Positions 1-7,242 of a stretch of DNA of 10,868 nt are shown here, in pieces. Made by a program: the position numbers and the translations under genes. Below the pieces are notes generated by a model. It ran no database searches. It had not been told where the DNA came from and saw only the letters and a list, made by a program, of their open reading frames with translations. This DNA is from an uncultured Rhodospirillaceae bacterium (GTDB lineage: Bacteria; Pseudomonadota; Alphaproteobacteria; Rhodospirillales; Casp-alpha2): positions 1-10,868 of the forward strand of contig CAJWVP010000064.1 in NCBI GenBank assembly GCA_913048145.1. The letters run 5' to 3'. Position 1 is the first letter of the stretch. Every line of letters starts with the position of its first letter.

Positions 1-2
1 AA

Positions 3-98
3 GGTATCGCGGATGCCGTCTGGAAGTCCGATGTTATGTGCGCACGGTTGACTAGCGCCGAGGCGGAGCCCTGGGTTATTGAAGAGCCAAAGATATAG
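3..98 (+). CDS. C-terminal fragment of an unidentified protein (5' end outside window)
   Basis: Reading frame 3 is open from the window edge for 31 codons and ends at a TAG (96-98). The residues (starting GIADAVWKSD, ending VIEEPKI) have the mixed composition of an ordinary protein tail, and about two thirds of third positions are G or C, in line with the neighbours. The other two + frames close earlier. The stop lies 3 bases from the stop of the convergent RraA-family gene, which is plausible compact packing. I do not recognise the family, and the fragment is too short to exclude a chance open frame. Confidence 0.45.
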   Translation, partial: GIADAVWKSDVMCARLTSAEAEPWVIEEPKI

Positions 99-101
99 GC
101 G

Positions 102-764
102 CTATTCCAGCCATTCGGCTTGGCCAAGCCCGAGACGGTCGCCGGGGAGCGCGCCTTTGGCCGTGTTGGCGTTGGTCTCGTTCTCCTGGGCCATCTTCTC
201 CTGAGACTTCACTAACAGGTTCTCTTGGCGTTCCAGCGGCACCACGGCAACGCCGTCGTCATCACCAATGACGATGTCACCAGACTTTACCGGACAGCCG
301 GCACAGGAGATGGTCCCATCGATGATGCCGCCATAGCCCTTGTGTGGCCCCGCCGGCACGATGCCGGCGGCGAAGACGGGAAAACCTAGTTCTCGGATTT
401 CGGCGACATCACGAACGGCTCCATCGACGACAATGCCGCCGATCTCACGCTGCATCGCGGCGCGGGTCATAATGCCGCCCCAGACGGCCGTTCCTAGGAA
501 TCCGCCTGCGTTGATAACCATGATCTCACCCGGTTCCATCAGGCCGATCAGCATGTGCGGGGCGCCGTTGTCGCCAACCATGACGTCGACCGTGCGGGCT
601 TGGCCGCAGACGCTTACGCCATCCTGGATGGGTTTGATGCGGCCGTCCATGACCTGGGTGCGATTCATGATGTCGGAAACAATAGCTGGCGGCACATTGC
701 GCCACGGCGCTAGTTGGTCTCCCGTCAACTTTGCGTAGTTCGGACGATATCGTTGGATTGGCAT
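102..764 (-). CDS. RraA / HMG-CHA aldolase family protein
   Basis: The protein is 220 aa, the usual length for this family, which includes 4-hydroxy-4-methyl-2-oxoglutarate / 4-carboxy-4-hydroxy-2-oxoadipate aldolases, oxaloacetate decarboxylases and the RNase E regulator RraA. Visible hallmarks are a Gly-rich stretch around residues 86-97 (AGGFLGTAVWGG), the segment IVVDGAVRD at 111-119 with the adjacent Arg118-Asp119 expected at the aldolase active site, and a GDDDGVAVVP block at 167-176. The C-terminal tail (about 177-220) is polar and probably helical. The ATG at 764 is preceded on its own strand by AAGGGG with a 5-base spacer, which supports this start. Keeping the Arg-Asp pair favours a metal-dependent aldolase or decarboxylase acting on a 2-oxo acid in the cytoplasm over a pure RNase E inhibitor, but family members are often misnamed, so no symbol is given. 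It is divergent from the next gene and converges with whatever ends at 98. Confidence 0.88.
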   Translation of the reverse strand: MPIQRYRPNYAKLTGDQLAPWRNVPPAIVSDIMNRTQVMDGRIKPIQDGVSVCGQARTVDVMVGDNGAPHMLIGLMEPGEIMVINAGGFLGTAVWGGIMTRAAMQREIGGIVVDGAVRDVAEIRELGFPVFAAGIVPAGPHKGYGGIIDGTISCAGCPVKSGDIVIGDDDGVAVVPLERQENLLVKSQEKMAQENETNANTAKGALPGDRLGLGQAEWLE

Positions 765-862
765 GATGCCCCCTTGGTGTCTGCCGTTTCCCTATTGAGC
801 CAGACCCTATATGATGCCTATCCGTCGGCCAAGCCAATGGGCCTAGAAAAGGTAGGGCAAGG

Positions 863-1264
863 ATGATTTTTGGTTTATTCGGCGACAAGACAGAACGCGA
901 GTCGAAACAGCTCAATCGCGACGCGCCAACTATCATTGCTGAGGCGGAAAAGCTCTATGCGCCTGCGCGCTTGCGAGCTATGGCGGAGACCATCACCAAA
1001 TACATTGATCGCGCCTACACGCGCTACGGGACGGAACCCATCGATCTGAAGCGGGCACACTATGACTTCCGAAGCATCCATAAGGAGACGCGGCGCAAAA
1101 ACGACCAAGTGGGACTGAGCGCTATGACCCTGGTCATAATCTATATCCGTGCGGAGATCGCCGGGCCTATGGCAGACCCGGCGCGAGCCGCTATCGAAGC
1201 ATTCACAACGACGTGGTTGCAAGTGGGTGGGGCTCAGGACAGAGCATCAGACGGTGGCGCGTAG
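863..1264 (+). CDS. Hypothetical protein, 133 aa
   Basis: I do not recognise this protein. It starts at an ATG with a good ribosome site (AGGTAGGG, 5-base spacer) and ends at TAG 1262-1264. The sequence looks like a real soluble, mostly alpha-helical protein: a short hydrophobic start (MIFGLFGD), then charged amphipathic stretches around residues 14-50 and 60-85, one hydrophobic patch at about 88-98 (SAMTLVIIYI) too short for a confident membrane span, and a low-complexity Gly/Ala/Asp tail. No signal peptide, Cys cluster or catalytic motif is evident. It is divergent from the RraA-family gene across a 98-base gap and lies upstream of the FAD dehydrogenase in the same direction. The gap to that gene is too long to claim an operon. 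A chance open frame is possible, but the ribosome site and composition argue against it. Confidence 0.6.
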   Translation: MIFGLFGDKTERESKQLNRDAPTIIAEAEKLYAPARLRAMAETITKYIDRAYTRYGTEPIDLKRAHYDFRSIHKETRRKNDQVGLSAMTLVIIYIRAEIAGPMADPARAAIEAFTTTWLQVGGAQDRASDGGA

Positions 1265-1376
1265 AGTGTCCTAGATACCGTGTGACACCAGCTACGTCCG
1301 CATCTTCAGTCGGTTGCGGGCAAGACTTGCGGTGCCGCATATATGGTGGCATTGAGATACTCTTTCTCATCAGGGC

Positions 1377-1381
1377 AGGGA
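1377..1381 (+). promoter_or_regulatory. Ribosome binding site deciding a GTG start
   Basis: AGGGA lies 9 bases before the GTG at 1391. The in-frame ATG at 1343 has no comparable purine-rich element upstream. This favours GTG 1391 as the start of the FAD dehydrogenase, which also places the conserved N-terminus at the usual distance. Confidence 0.5.
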
Positions 1382-1390
1382 CCCGAGATT

Positions 1391-2815
1391 GTGAGGAATA
1401 CCTTGGACGGGCAAGCCGCAATTACTGCGATTAAAGAGGTCGTTGGCGATAACGGTTGGCTGGCCGATGCCGCCGACGTGGAACCCTATGTTAATGAGTG
1501 GCTGAAAATCTTGGAAGGGACATGCCAGATGGTGGTCCGTCCAAGCACCACCGAACAGGTAGCTCAAGTAATCTACATCTGTCACAACGCTGGGATCTCT
1601 ATCACGCCCCAAGGCGGCAACACGGGCATGGTTGGTGGTGCGGTTCCAGACGGCGGAATCGTCCTGAGCACTGAGCGCCTCAATAATGTCCGCGAATTGG
1701 ATGCTGATAACGCCACACTAACTGTGGAAGCGGGCTGTCTGTTAGCGGACGTTCAGGCGACGGCATCCGCTGCCGGGTTCCTGTTTCCGCTGACGCTAGC
1801 ATCTGAGGGAAGTTGCTGCATCGGTGGCAATATCGCGACCAACGCCGGCGGCAACAATACGGTCCGATATGGCAATACCCGTGAGCAGGTCTTGGGTCTA
1901 GAAGTGGTCCTGCCTGACGGGCGCGTGTGGGACGGCCTTCGTGGGCTCCGGAAGGACAACACCGGTTACGATCTTAAACAGCTGTTTATCGGCGCGGAGG
2001 GAACACTTGGCGTTATCACGGCAGCGGTTCTCTCATTGGTGCCAGCGCCAAGAGACCGGGTCACGGCCATGGCAACTGCGAAAAACTGGGAAGACCTCCT
2101 AAAATTGTTCCGGATTATGCGCGGGCGCCTATCCGGATCCTTGATTGCCTTCGAGGTATTCACGGACCTGGGTATGGAGATCACTGTCGACCACATTGAT
2201 GATGCACACGATCCTTTTACTGATGCCCATTCACTATATTCACTCATGGAGGCTGCCTGCTATGACAACGAGGCAGCGGTCCGTGAAGCCGTGGAAAAGG
2301 GGCTCGGTGAAGCCTTTGAAGACGGTATTGTCACCGACGCTGTCATGGCCGAAAGCGGTCAGCAGGCTGCCAACCTGTGGAACGTGCGCGAGGGTCTGCC
2401 GGAAGCCCAAAGCATGGAAGCCATGGTGATCAAGCACGACGTCTCTATTCCTATTTCCAGGGTTCCCGAATACGTGGCCCAGGGAGGGTCCATTGTGACC
2501 CAAACCATTCCTGGCGCACGATTGTTGCCTTTTGGTCATATGGGAGATGGCAATCTGCACTTCAATGTGCTGCAGCCAAACGATATGGGTCGCGACGCGT
2601 TCCTGGCCTTCAAGAATGGCATAAACCGCAAGCTTCACGACCTAGCCATTGCTATGGGTGGGACCTTCAGCGCTGAACACGGCGTCGGTCTCAACAAAGT
2701 GGGTGACCTAGCTCACTACCGCTCAGACGTGGAAATCGATCTCATGGCGCGGGTCAAACAGGCCTTCGATCCGGCTAATATTATGAACCCGGGCAAAGTA
2801 ATCAATGTCGGCTGA
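1391..2815 (+). CDS. FAD-linked D-2-hydroxyacid dehydrogenase (GlcD / D2HGDH family)
   Basis: The 474-aa protein (490 aa from ATG 1343) has the full architecture of FAD-binding type-4 oxidoreductases. An N-terminal PCMH-type FAD domain (about 45-225) contains TPQGGNTGMVGG at 72-83, which contacts the FAD pyrophosphate, and IGAEGTLGVIT at 200-210. A C-terminal FAD-oxidase cap follows, with KHDVSIP (348-354), GHMGDGNLHFNV (382-393) and SAEHGVGLNK (427-436). In D-2-hydroxyglutarate dehydrogenases the two His of GHxGDGNxH and the Glu of EHGxG bind the catalytic metal, and all three are present here (H383, H390, E429). The C-terminus has the typical DPANIMNPGK. The reaction is FAD-dependent oxidation of a D-2-hydroxy acid (D-lactate, D-2-hydroxyglutarate, glycolate or similar) to the 2-oxo acid, probably passing electrons to ETF or a quinone pool. 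The substrate cannot be fixed. No GlcE/GlcF partner is adjacent, so a stand-alone enzyme is more likely than a glycolate oxidase complex. Its product class (2-oxo acid) would suit the nearby RraA-family protein, which is inference only. Confidence 0.9.
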   Translation: MRNTLDGQAAITAIKEVVGDNGWLADAADVEPYVNEWLKILEGTCQMVVRPSTTEQVAQVIYICHNAGISITPQGGNTGMVGGAVPDGGIVLSTERLNNVRELDADNATLTVEAGCLLADVQATASAAGFLFPLTLASEGSCCIGGNIATNAGGNNTVRYGNTREQVLGLEVVLPDGRVWDGLRGLRKDNTGYDLKQLFIGAEGTLGVITAAVLSLVPAPRDRVTAMATAKNWEDLLKLFRIMRGRLSGSLIAFEVFTDLGMEITVDHIDDAHDPFTDAHSLYSLMEAACYDNEAAVREAVEKGLGEAFEDGIVTDAVMAESGQQAANLWNVREGLPEAQSMEAMVIKHDVSIPISRVPEYVAQGGSIVTQTIPGARLLPFGHMGDGNLHFNVLQPNDMGRDAFLAFKNGINRKLHDLAIAMGGTFSAEHGVGLNKVGDLAHYRSDVEIDLMARVKQAFDPANIMNPGKVINVG

Positions 2816-2823
2816 CGCATAGC

Positions 2824-2842
2824 CACCTTTTGAAACAAGGTG
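2824..2842 (+). terminator. Weak hairpin after the FAD dehydrogenase gene
   Basis: CACCTT (2824-2829) and AAGGTG (2837-2842) form a 6-bp stem with a 7-base loop, 9 bases after the stop codon. A short T run (TTTT, 2846-2849) follows after four other bases. The stem is short and the T tract poor, so this is at best a weak intrinsic terminator. It could equally be an inverted repeat upstream of the acyl-CoA operon. Confidence 0.3.
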
Positions 2843-2882
2843 ATGTTTTGCCGCCCAGGGATGCGGACTATCTTGCCCGACC

Positions 2883-3944
2883 ATGAGCGACACCGATACC
2901 CTGATCATCGATACAACGGCCCGAATTTTTCAGGAACTGGCCGATCCGCAGGCGGTTATCGCCGCCGTCGACGACAGCTGGAAGACAGCGCTGTGGAATG
3001 CGCTGGAGGAAGCGGGGCTGACCCTAGCCTGGGTCCATGAGGATCATGGTGGTGCAGGCGCTGCGATTAGTGACGGCTTCGATATCCTCTATGTCGCCGG
3101 TCGCCACGCCGTTGCCGTGCCCCTGGCGGAGACGTTGCTGGGGGGCTGGTTGATGGCGCGTGGGGGGCTTCAGGTGCCACCAGGACCTATGACTGTCGCT
3201 GTGGGCAGCCGCGCCGAACCGCTGCGGATTAGGGGCAGGCACCTGCATGGCTGCGCGCGAGGTGTGCCGTTCCCCGCGCTCGCAGAGCACGTGGCTTGTG
3301 TGGCTGACGGTGAGGGCGGCCCCCAGGTCGTGCTTGTCGCGACCGAATCTGCAGATATTATGCCCACCGCTGGCATGGCGGGGGACGGGATCGGCCAGAT
3401 GTTGTTCAATGGAGCGCCGGCGATCGCCGCTGCGCGGGCACCGAACACTTTGGGGCTTGAGGACGTGATGCTTATGGGTGCTGCCGTGCGTGCGCAGCAA
3501 ATGGCTGGTGCCCTGCAAGCGGTGCTCGATCTGTCCGTATCCTATGCCCAGGAGCGTGAGGCCTTCGGGCGGCCGATTGCGAAGTTCCAGGCCGTGCAAC
3601 AGAACTTGGCCCGCCTAGCCGGGGAAACCGCCGCCGCCTCGGCTGTCGCTGCCTCCGCCGCCGATACGATTCATCATGCCGAGACTTTTGACGACGCCGT
3701 TTTTCTGGAGGTAGCGGCCGCAAAGATTCGTTGTGGCGAAGCCGCCGCCGAAGGCGCAGCCATCGCCCATCAGGCCCACGGCGCAATGGGATATACGGAC
3801 GAACACGCACTGCACCGCTTCACGCTGCGGTTGTTCCAGTGGCGCGACGATTTTGGCTCCGAGTCCGAATGGGCCGCCGGCCTGGGCGCGATGGTAGCGG
3901 CCAACGGCGCCGATCGGCTTTGGCCGATGGTGGCGTCCCGATGA
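2883..3944 (+). CDS. Acyl-CoA dehydrogenase-like subunit (small, divergent)
   Basis: The protein is 353 aa, shorter than the usual 380-400 for acyl-CoA dehydrogenases (ACADs). The C-terminal half is clearly ACAD: REAFGRPIAKFQAVQQ at 225-240 and QAHGAMGYTDEH at 297-308, followed by an Arg/Trp-rich helix. The middle beta domain (about 105-185) is short and lacks the canonical TEP..GSD flavin motif. By hand alignment, the catalytic base is missing at both known places: the MCAD Glu376 position falls in DDFGSE (322-327), and the isovaleryl-CoA-type helix position is Gly. In Mycobacterium tuberculosis alpha2beta2 steroid ACADs (FadE26/FadE27, FadE28/FadE29), one subunit likewise lacks the base. 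Here the next gene overlaps by ATGA and could supply the partner. The ATG at 2883 has no good ribosome site nearby (AGGG is 22 bases upstream), but a stop just upstream leaves no alternative. Likely role: the structural or partner half of a dehydrogenase acting on an acyl-CoA. Confidence 0.85.
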   Translation: MSDTDTLIIDTTARIFQELADPQAVIAAVDDSWKTALWNALEEAGLTLAWVHEDHGGAGAAISDGFDILYVAGRHAVAVPLAETLLGGWLMARGGLQVPPGPMTVAVGSRAEPLRIRGRHLHGCARGVPFPALAEHVACVADGEGGPQVVLVATESADIMPTAGMAGDGIGQMLFNGAPAIAAARAPNTLGLEDVMLMGAAVRAQQMAGALQAVLDLSVSYAQEREAFGRPIAKFQAVQQNLARLAGETAAASAVAASAADTIHHAETFDDAVFLEVAAAKIRCGEAAAEGAAIAHQAHGAMGYTDEHALHRFTLRLFQWRDDFGSESEWAAGLGAMVAANGADRLWPMVASR

Positions 3945-5101
3945 GCCAGCCTATTCGCTTCGACCCCATCCGCCTGCCGCCCGAAGCCGAGGTTTTGCGC
4001 GCCGAGGTGCGCGCGTTCCTGGCCGAGGAGATCGCCGCCGGTCATTTCGATCCCCAGACTTCGCCTATGCAGGATGGTTTTGACAGAGACTTTAGCCGCC
4101 GGGTTGGACAACGGGGCTGGATTGGCATGACCTGGCCGAAACGGTACGGAGGTCAAGAACGCAGCTACCTAGAACGCTACGTGGTCACAGAGGAATTCCG
4201 CGCTGTCAGTGCCCCTGTGCGTGCTCACTTCACCGCCGACCGCCAGAGCGGTCCGGTATTGCTGAAGTATGCCTCGGAAGAGATCAAGATGGATATCCTG
4301 CCCCGCATTACCCGCGGCGAATGTGGGTTCTGTATCGGGCTGAGCGAACCGAATTCTGGGTCCGATCTGTTCGCAGCCCGGGCCAAGGCTGAGAAGACGG
4401 CGCGCGGTTTTGTCCTGAACGGCTCCAAGGTGTGGACTACTTACGCCCAGTGCGCAGACTACATGATCGGGCTTTTCCGGACGTCATTGCCCACCGATGA
4501 CAACCGCCGCCATGGCCTGACCCAGTTCCTGATCGATCTCAAGTCCGATGGGGTTGCCATCAACCCGATTGGCAATATGGCTGGCGGTGCGGATTTCAAC
4601 GAAGTCGTGTTCACGGACTGCTTCGTACCCGCCGCCCATCAACTGGGAGAGATCGACGGGGCCTGGAAACAGGCGACCAGCGAACTGGCCTATGAGCGCA
4701 GCGGCCCCGAACGGTTTCTGGAGACCGCTTATATACTGACTGAGCTGACCCGCACGCTGGGCCCGGAGCCCGACCGGCGTGAGGCCGAAGGCCTGGGGCG
4801 TCTGGTGGCGCAGTTGCACACGCTCCGGCGCATGTCCGTCTCCGTCAACGGCATGTTACAGGCTGGCCATGAACCGGTACTGGAGGGTTCCCTCGTCAAG
4901 GATTTGGGGACGATTTGGCAGCAGATCTTGCCGACGAAGGCACGGGACCTGGCAGCGTTTGCCGAAACCGCCCCGGAAGAGCGCGCGGCTTTCGATGCAC
5001 TGTTGCCACATGCATTACGTATCGCACCGAAGTTGACCATTCAGGGTGGGACTACGGAAATCCTCCGCGGCATTATCGCCCGCGGCCTTGGACTGCGATG
5101 A
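3941..5101 (+). CDS. Acyl-CoA dehydrogenase, probable catalytic subunit
   Basis: The protein is 386 aa, the normal ACAD length. The start is the ATG in the ATGA overlap with the upstream gene; the frame stays open further upstream, but that stretch is Arg-rich shadow sequence inside the previous gene. Domains: N-terminal helical (about 10-125), middle beta with the flavin motif GLSEPNSGSD (133-142) and GSKVWTT (161-167), and C-terminal helical ending in GGTTEILRGIIAR (369-381). At the MCAD Glu376 position there is Gly (IQGGTTE instead of YEGT). Glu252 in LAYERSG sits where isovaleryl-CoA dehydrogenase carries its base (Glu254), so it is the best catalytic candidate. Family reaction: FAD-dependent alpha,beta-dehydrogenation of an acyl-CoA, electrons going to ETF. 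The REAFG-type motif of homotetrameric ACADs is not obvious here but is present in the upstream protein, fitting a heteromer. Bulky, branched or ring-bearing acyl-CoAs are typical substrates of such pairs; the actual substrate is unknown. Confidence 0.9.
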   Translation: MSQPIRFDPIRLPPEAEVLRAEVRAFLAEEIAAGHFDPQTSPMQDGFDRDFSRRVGQRGWIGMTWPKRYGGQERSYLERYVVTEEFRAVSAPVRAHFTADRQSGPVLLKYASEEIKMDILPRITRGECGFCIGLSEPNSGSDLFAARAKAEKTARGFVLNGSKVWTTYAQCADYMIGLFRTSLPTDDNRRHGLTQFLIDLKSDGVAINPIGNMAGGADFNEVVFTDCFVPAAHQLGEIDGAWKQATSELAYERSGPERFLETAYILTELTRTLGPEPDRREAEGLGRLVAQLHTLRRMSVSVNGMLQAGHEPVLEGSLVKDLGTIWQQILPTKARDLAAFAETAPEERAAFDALLPHALRIAPKLTIQGGTTEILRGIIARGLGLR

Positions 5102-7242
5102 GGGATCTGACGCCGTTATTGGCGCCGCGGACGGTGGCTCTGGTCGGGGCTTCTGACGATCAAAACATTCTGCGCGGACGGATCCTGAACGTTATGCGTC
5201 AGCATGCCTTTGACGGGCAGCTATTCCCCGTCAGCCGCTCGTGCGAAGTGGTGCAGGGCCTTCAGGCTTACCCGTCCGTAGACGCTTGCCCAGAACCGGT
5301 GGACTTGGCGATTTTGATCATTCCGGCCAATGCCATTGCCGACGCAATGCGCCACTGCGGCCAAGCCGGGGTGAAGGCCGTGCTGGTCCTGGCGTCGGGG
5401 TTCGCCGAAGATCCGAGTGCCGCCGGTGATGCCCTGCAGGCCGAGTTGTTGGCCATCGCGGAGAGTTATGGGATGGTTGTGTCTGGGCCTAACACGGAAG
5501 GCTTCTCCAACATGGGGGCAAAGCTTTGCGCCACCTTCAGTCCGACCATGGAACTGGACGCCACAACTCTGGTGCCGGATTGGCGGACGGATGGGCACGT
5601 AGCCGTGGTCGCGCAAAGCGGTGGGGTCGGATATTCTTTCTTCGACCGCGGACGCCCCAAGGAATTACCGTTTAGCTATGTCGTCACGACTGGCAATGAG
5701 GCGATGATCGAAAGTCTGCACGTGGTCGATCATCTCATCGATGATGCAGCGACGGGCGTGATCTTGATTTTCATGGAAGACGTGAAATCCCCCGAACTTC
5801 TCCGACCCGTGGCGGAAAAGGCACTGCGCGCGGGCAAACCCTTGATTGTCACCAAGATTGGCCGCTCCGAGGCCGGCGTGCGGGCGGCCCAATCGCACAC
5901 GGCGGCCATCGCCGGTGATGACACCACCTACCGCGCCCTGTTCCGACGCTATGGCATTCTCGAGGGCCGGGACCAGGACCATATGGTTGATCTGGCCCAA
6001 GGCTTTTCTGCCTATGCTGGCCGGTTGCCGGCTGGCAAGCGGGTCGGCATTTTCACGGCCAGCGGCGGCGGTGGCGGTTGGCTGGCGGATGCATGTTCGG
6101 ACGCCGGTTTAACCGTACCTGAACTGGACGTTGCAACGCGGGCCGCCATTGATGTTCATCTGCCGCCCTATGGTACGTCTCAGAACCCCGTGGACGCTAC
6201 TGCCCAGACCATCCGTCAGCGGGGGTATGCGGAAATGTGCGAATTGATCGCTGGGTCACCCGAGGTCGATGCGGTTTTGGCCGTCACATCAGCGCGCAAT
6301 CCGGCCGGATGGGAGCGCGAGCGCGAGACACTGTTGCGGGTCGGTAGGGAGACGGAGAAGCCGATCCTGCTTTGGGCCTACACCTTACCGCATCCGTCGG
6401 TGCGCGAGTTGGTCAGTCGCGCAGGATTACCTTTGTTTGAGAACTTACGGAATTGCGCCGAAACGGCGGCCGCCATGGCCGATTACATGGCCTTTCGCGA
6501 AGATTTTTTGGCGTCGACCTCCGTGAAGGAACCGCCGCCGCGTCCGTCGGTTGCTGACATCCTGGAAGGGCCGACGCCCATAGTCTGTGAAGTTGACGCC
6601 CGGCGTGCGCTCGCGCCCTATGGCATTTGTTCGGAAGGGACGGCACTGGCCACATCGGCAGAGGAGGCAGTGGCCGCCGCTGCTCTGATCGAGCGTCCAG
6701 TGGTCCTTAAAGTCCAATCACCTAACATTCCTCACAAGACCGAGGCTGGCGCCGTGGCCGTTGGCGTAAAAGGCGGACCCGAGGTGGCGGCCGCCTTCGA
6801 ACGAATTGTGGCTAGCGCACGTGCCTATGACAAGGCGGCAGATATCCAGAGCGTGCTTGTTCAACCGCTAGCTGACGATGGGTTGGATGTGATCCTTGGT
6901 ATTCATCGCGACGCCCAGTTTGGACCTATGCTCATGCTGGGCCTCGGCGGGGTATTTGTGGAGGTGCTGGACGATGTAGCTTTTGCGCCGGTCCCGGTCG
7001 ACAGGAAAATGGCCCAATCGATGATCGACGACCTGAGGGGAGTGGCCCTGTTCGTCGGTGCCCGGGGCGCCCCACCGGCGGATCGTGACGCCCTGGTAGA
7101 TATAATGATCCGCCTGTCCCAGTTCGCCGCTGATCACGTAGACCGAATTGACGAAATCGATCTCAACCCCGTGCGCGTCCATGCGCAGGGCGACGGCGTC
7201 ACTGTTTTAGACGCCCTCATCGTAAAACGGAGTGCCCCATGA
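5098..7242 (+). CDS. Acyl-CoA synthetase, ADP-forming (acetate-CoA ligase family), first copy
   Basis: The 714-aa protein is a single-chain fusion of the alpha and beta parts of the succinyl-CoA synthetase/ACD superfamily. Order: CoA-binding Rossmann domain (about 8-135, VALVGASD at 13-20, GPNTEG at 130-135), succinyl-CoA-ligase-like domain (about 160-300) with the phospho-acceptor His267 in QSHTAAIAG, a second flavodoxin-like domain (about 310-465), and a C-terminal ATP-grasp (about 485-710) with VVLK (535-538), PHKTEAG (545-551), FGPMLMLGLGG (608-618) and the terminal DLNPV (688-692). Expected reaction: carboxylic acid + CoA + ATP to acyl-CoA + ADP + Pi through acyl-phosphate and phosphohistidine, in the cytoplasm. 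The ATG lies in an ATGA overlap with the dehydrogenase stop; there is no strong ribosome site, so translation is probably coupled. The frame is open for 61 further codons upstream, but these lie inside the dehydrogenase gene. Oddities are GPNTEG where the usual block is GPNCxG, and Asp in the ATP-grasp GLDVILG where Glu is common. The substrate is unknown. Confidence 0.92.
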   Translation: MRDLTPLLAPRTVALVGASDDQNILRGRILNVMRQHAFDGQLFPVSRSCEVVQGLQAYPSVDACPEPVDLAILIIPANAIADAMRHCGQAGVKAVLVLASGFAEDPSAAGDALQAELLAIAESYGMVVSGPNTEGFSNMGAKLCATFSPTMELDATTLVPDWRTDGHVAVVAQSGGVGYSFFDRGRPKELPFSYVVTTGNEAMIESLHVVDHLIDDAATGVILIFMEDVKSPELLRPVAEKALRAGKPLIVTKIGRSEAGVRAAQSHTAAIAGDDTTYRALFRRYGILEGRDQDHMVDLAQGFSAYAGRLPAGKRVGIFTASGGGGGWLADACSDAGLTVPELDVATRAAIDVHLPPYGTSQNPVDATAQTIRQRGYAEMCELIAGSPEVDAVLAVTSARNPAGWERERETLLRVGRETEKPILLWAYTLPHPSVRELVSRAGLPLFENLRNCAETAAAMADYMAFREDFLASTSVKEPPPRPSVADILEGPTPIVCEVDARRALAPYGICSEGTALATSAEEAVAAAALIERPVVLKVQSPNIPHKTEAGAVAVGVKGGPEVAAAFERIVASARAYDKAADIQSVLVQPLADDGLDVILGIHRDAQFGPMLMLGLGGVFVEVLDDVAFAPVPVDRKMAQSMIDDLRGVALFVGARGAPPADRDALVDIMIRLSQFAADHVDRIDEIDLNPVRVHAQGDGVTVLDALIVKRSAP

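Noticed and set aside
795..815. Promoter in the divergent gap (TTGAGC and TATGAT)
   Set aside because: The two boxes are only 9 bases apart, far from the 16-18 needed. No better -35 partner was found, so no promoter was called.
526..936. 136-codon - strand frame across the RraA-family start and the divergent gap
   Set aside because: It is in a different frame from the clear RraA-family gene and runs into the start of the divergent gene. Its composition is shadow-like.
950..1160. Membrane segment in the 133-aa hypothetical protein
   Set aside because: The hydrophobic stretch is only about 10-13 residues and is flanked by charged residues, too short for a confident transmembrane helix.
1343..1390. 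ATG 1343 as the start of the FAD dehydrogenase
   Set aside because: No ribosome site precedes it, whereas GTG 1391 has AGGGA at 9 bases and fits the family N-terminus better. It remains possible.
1265..1390. Gap before the FAD dehydrogenase searched for RNA genes or promoters
   Set aside because: I see no tRNA-like fold, convincing -35/-10 pair or strong inverted repeat. The only supported element is the ribosome site at 1377-1381.
3024..3599. 191-codon open frame on the - strand
   Set aside because: It lies wholly inside the acyl-CoA dehydrogenase gene on +, is rich in His/Arg/Pro as expected of an antisense shadow, and has no recognisable motif.
3731..3940. 70-codon upstream extension of the second acyl-CoA dehydrogenase
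   Set aside because: The extra residues are Arg-rich shadow sequence of the preceding gene. The ATG at 3941 in an ATGA overlap gives the normal family length.
4915..5097. 61-codon upstream extension of the first ligase
   Set aside because: It lies inside the dehydrogenase gene and has no CoA-ligase features. ATG 5098 places the Rossmann domain at the expected N-terminus.
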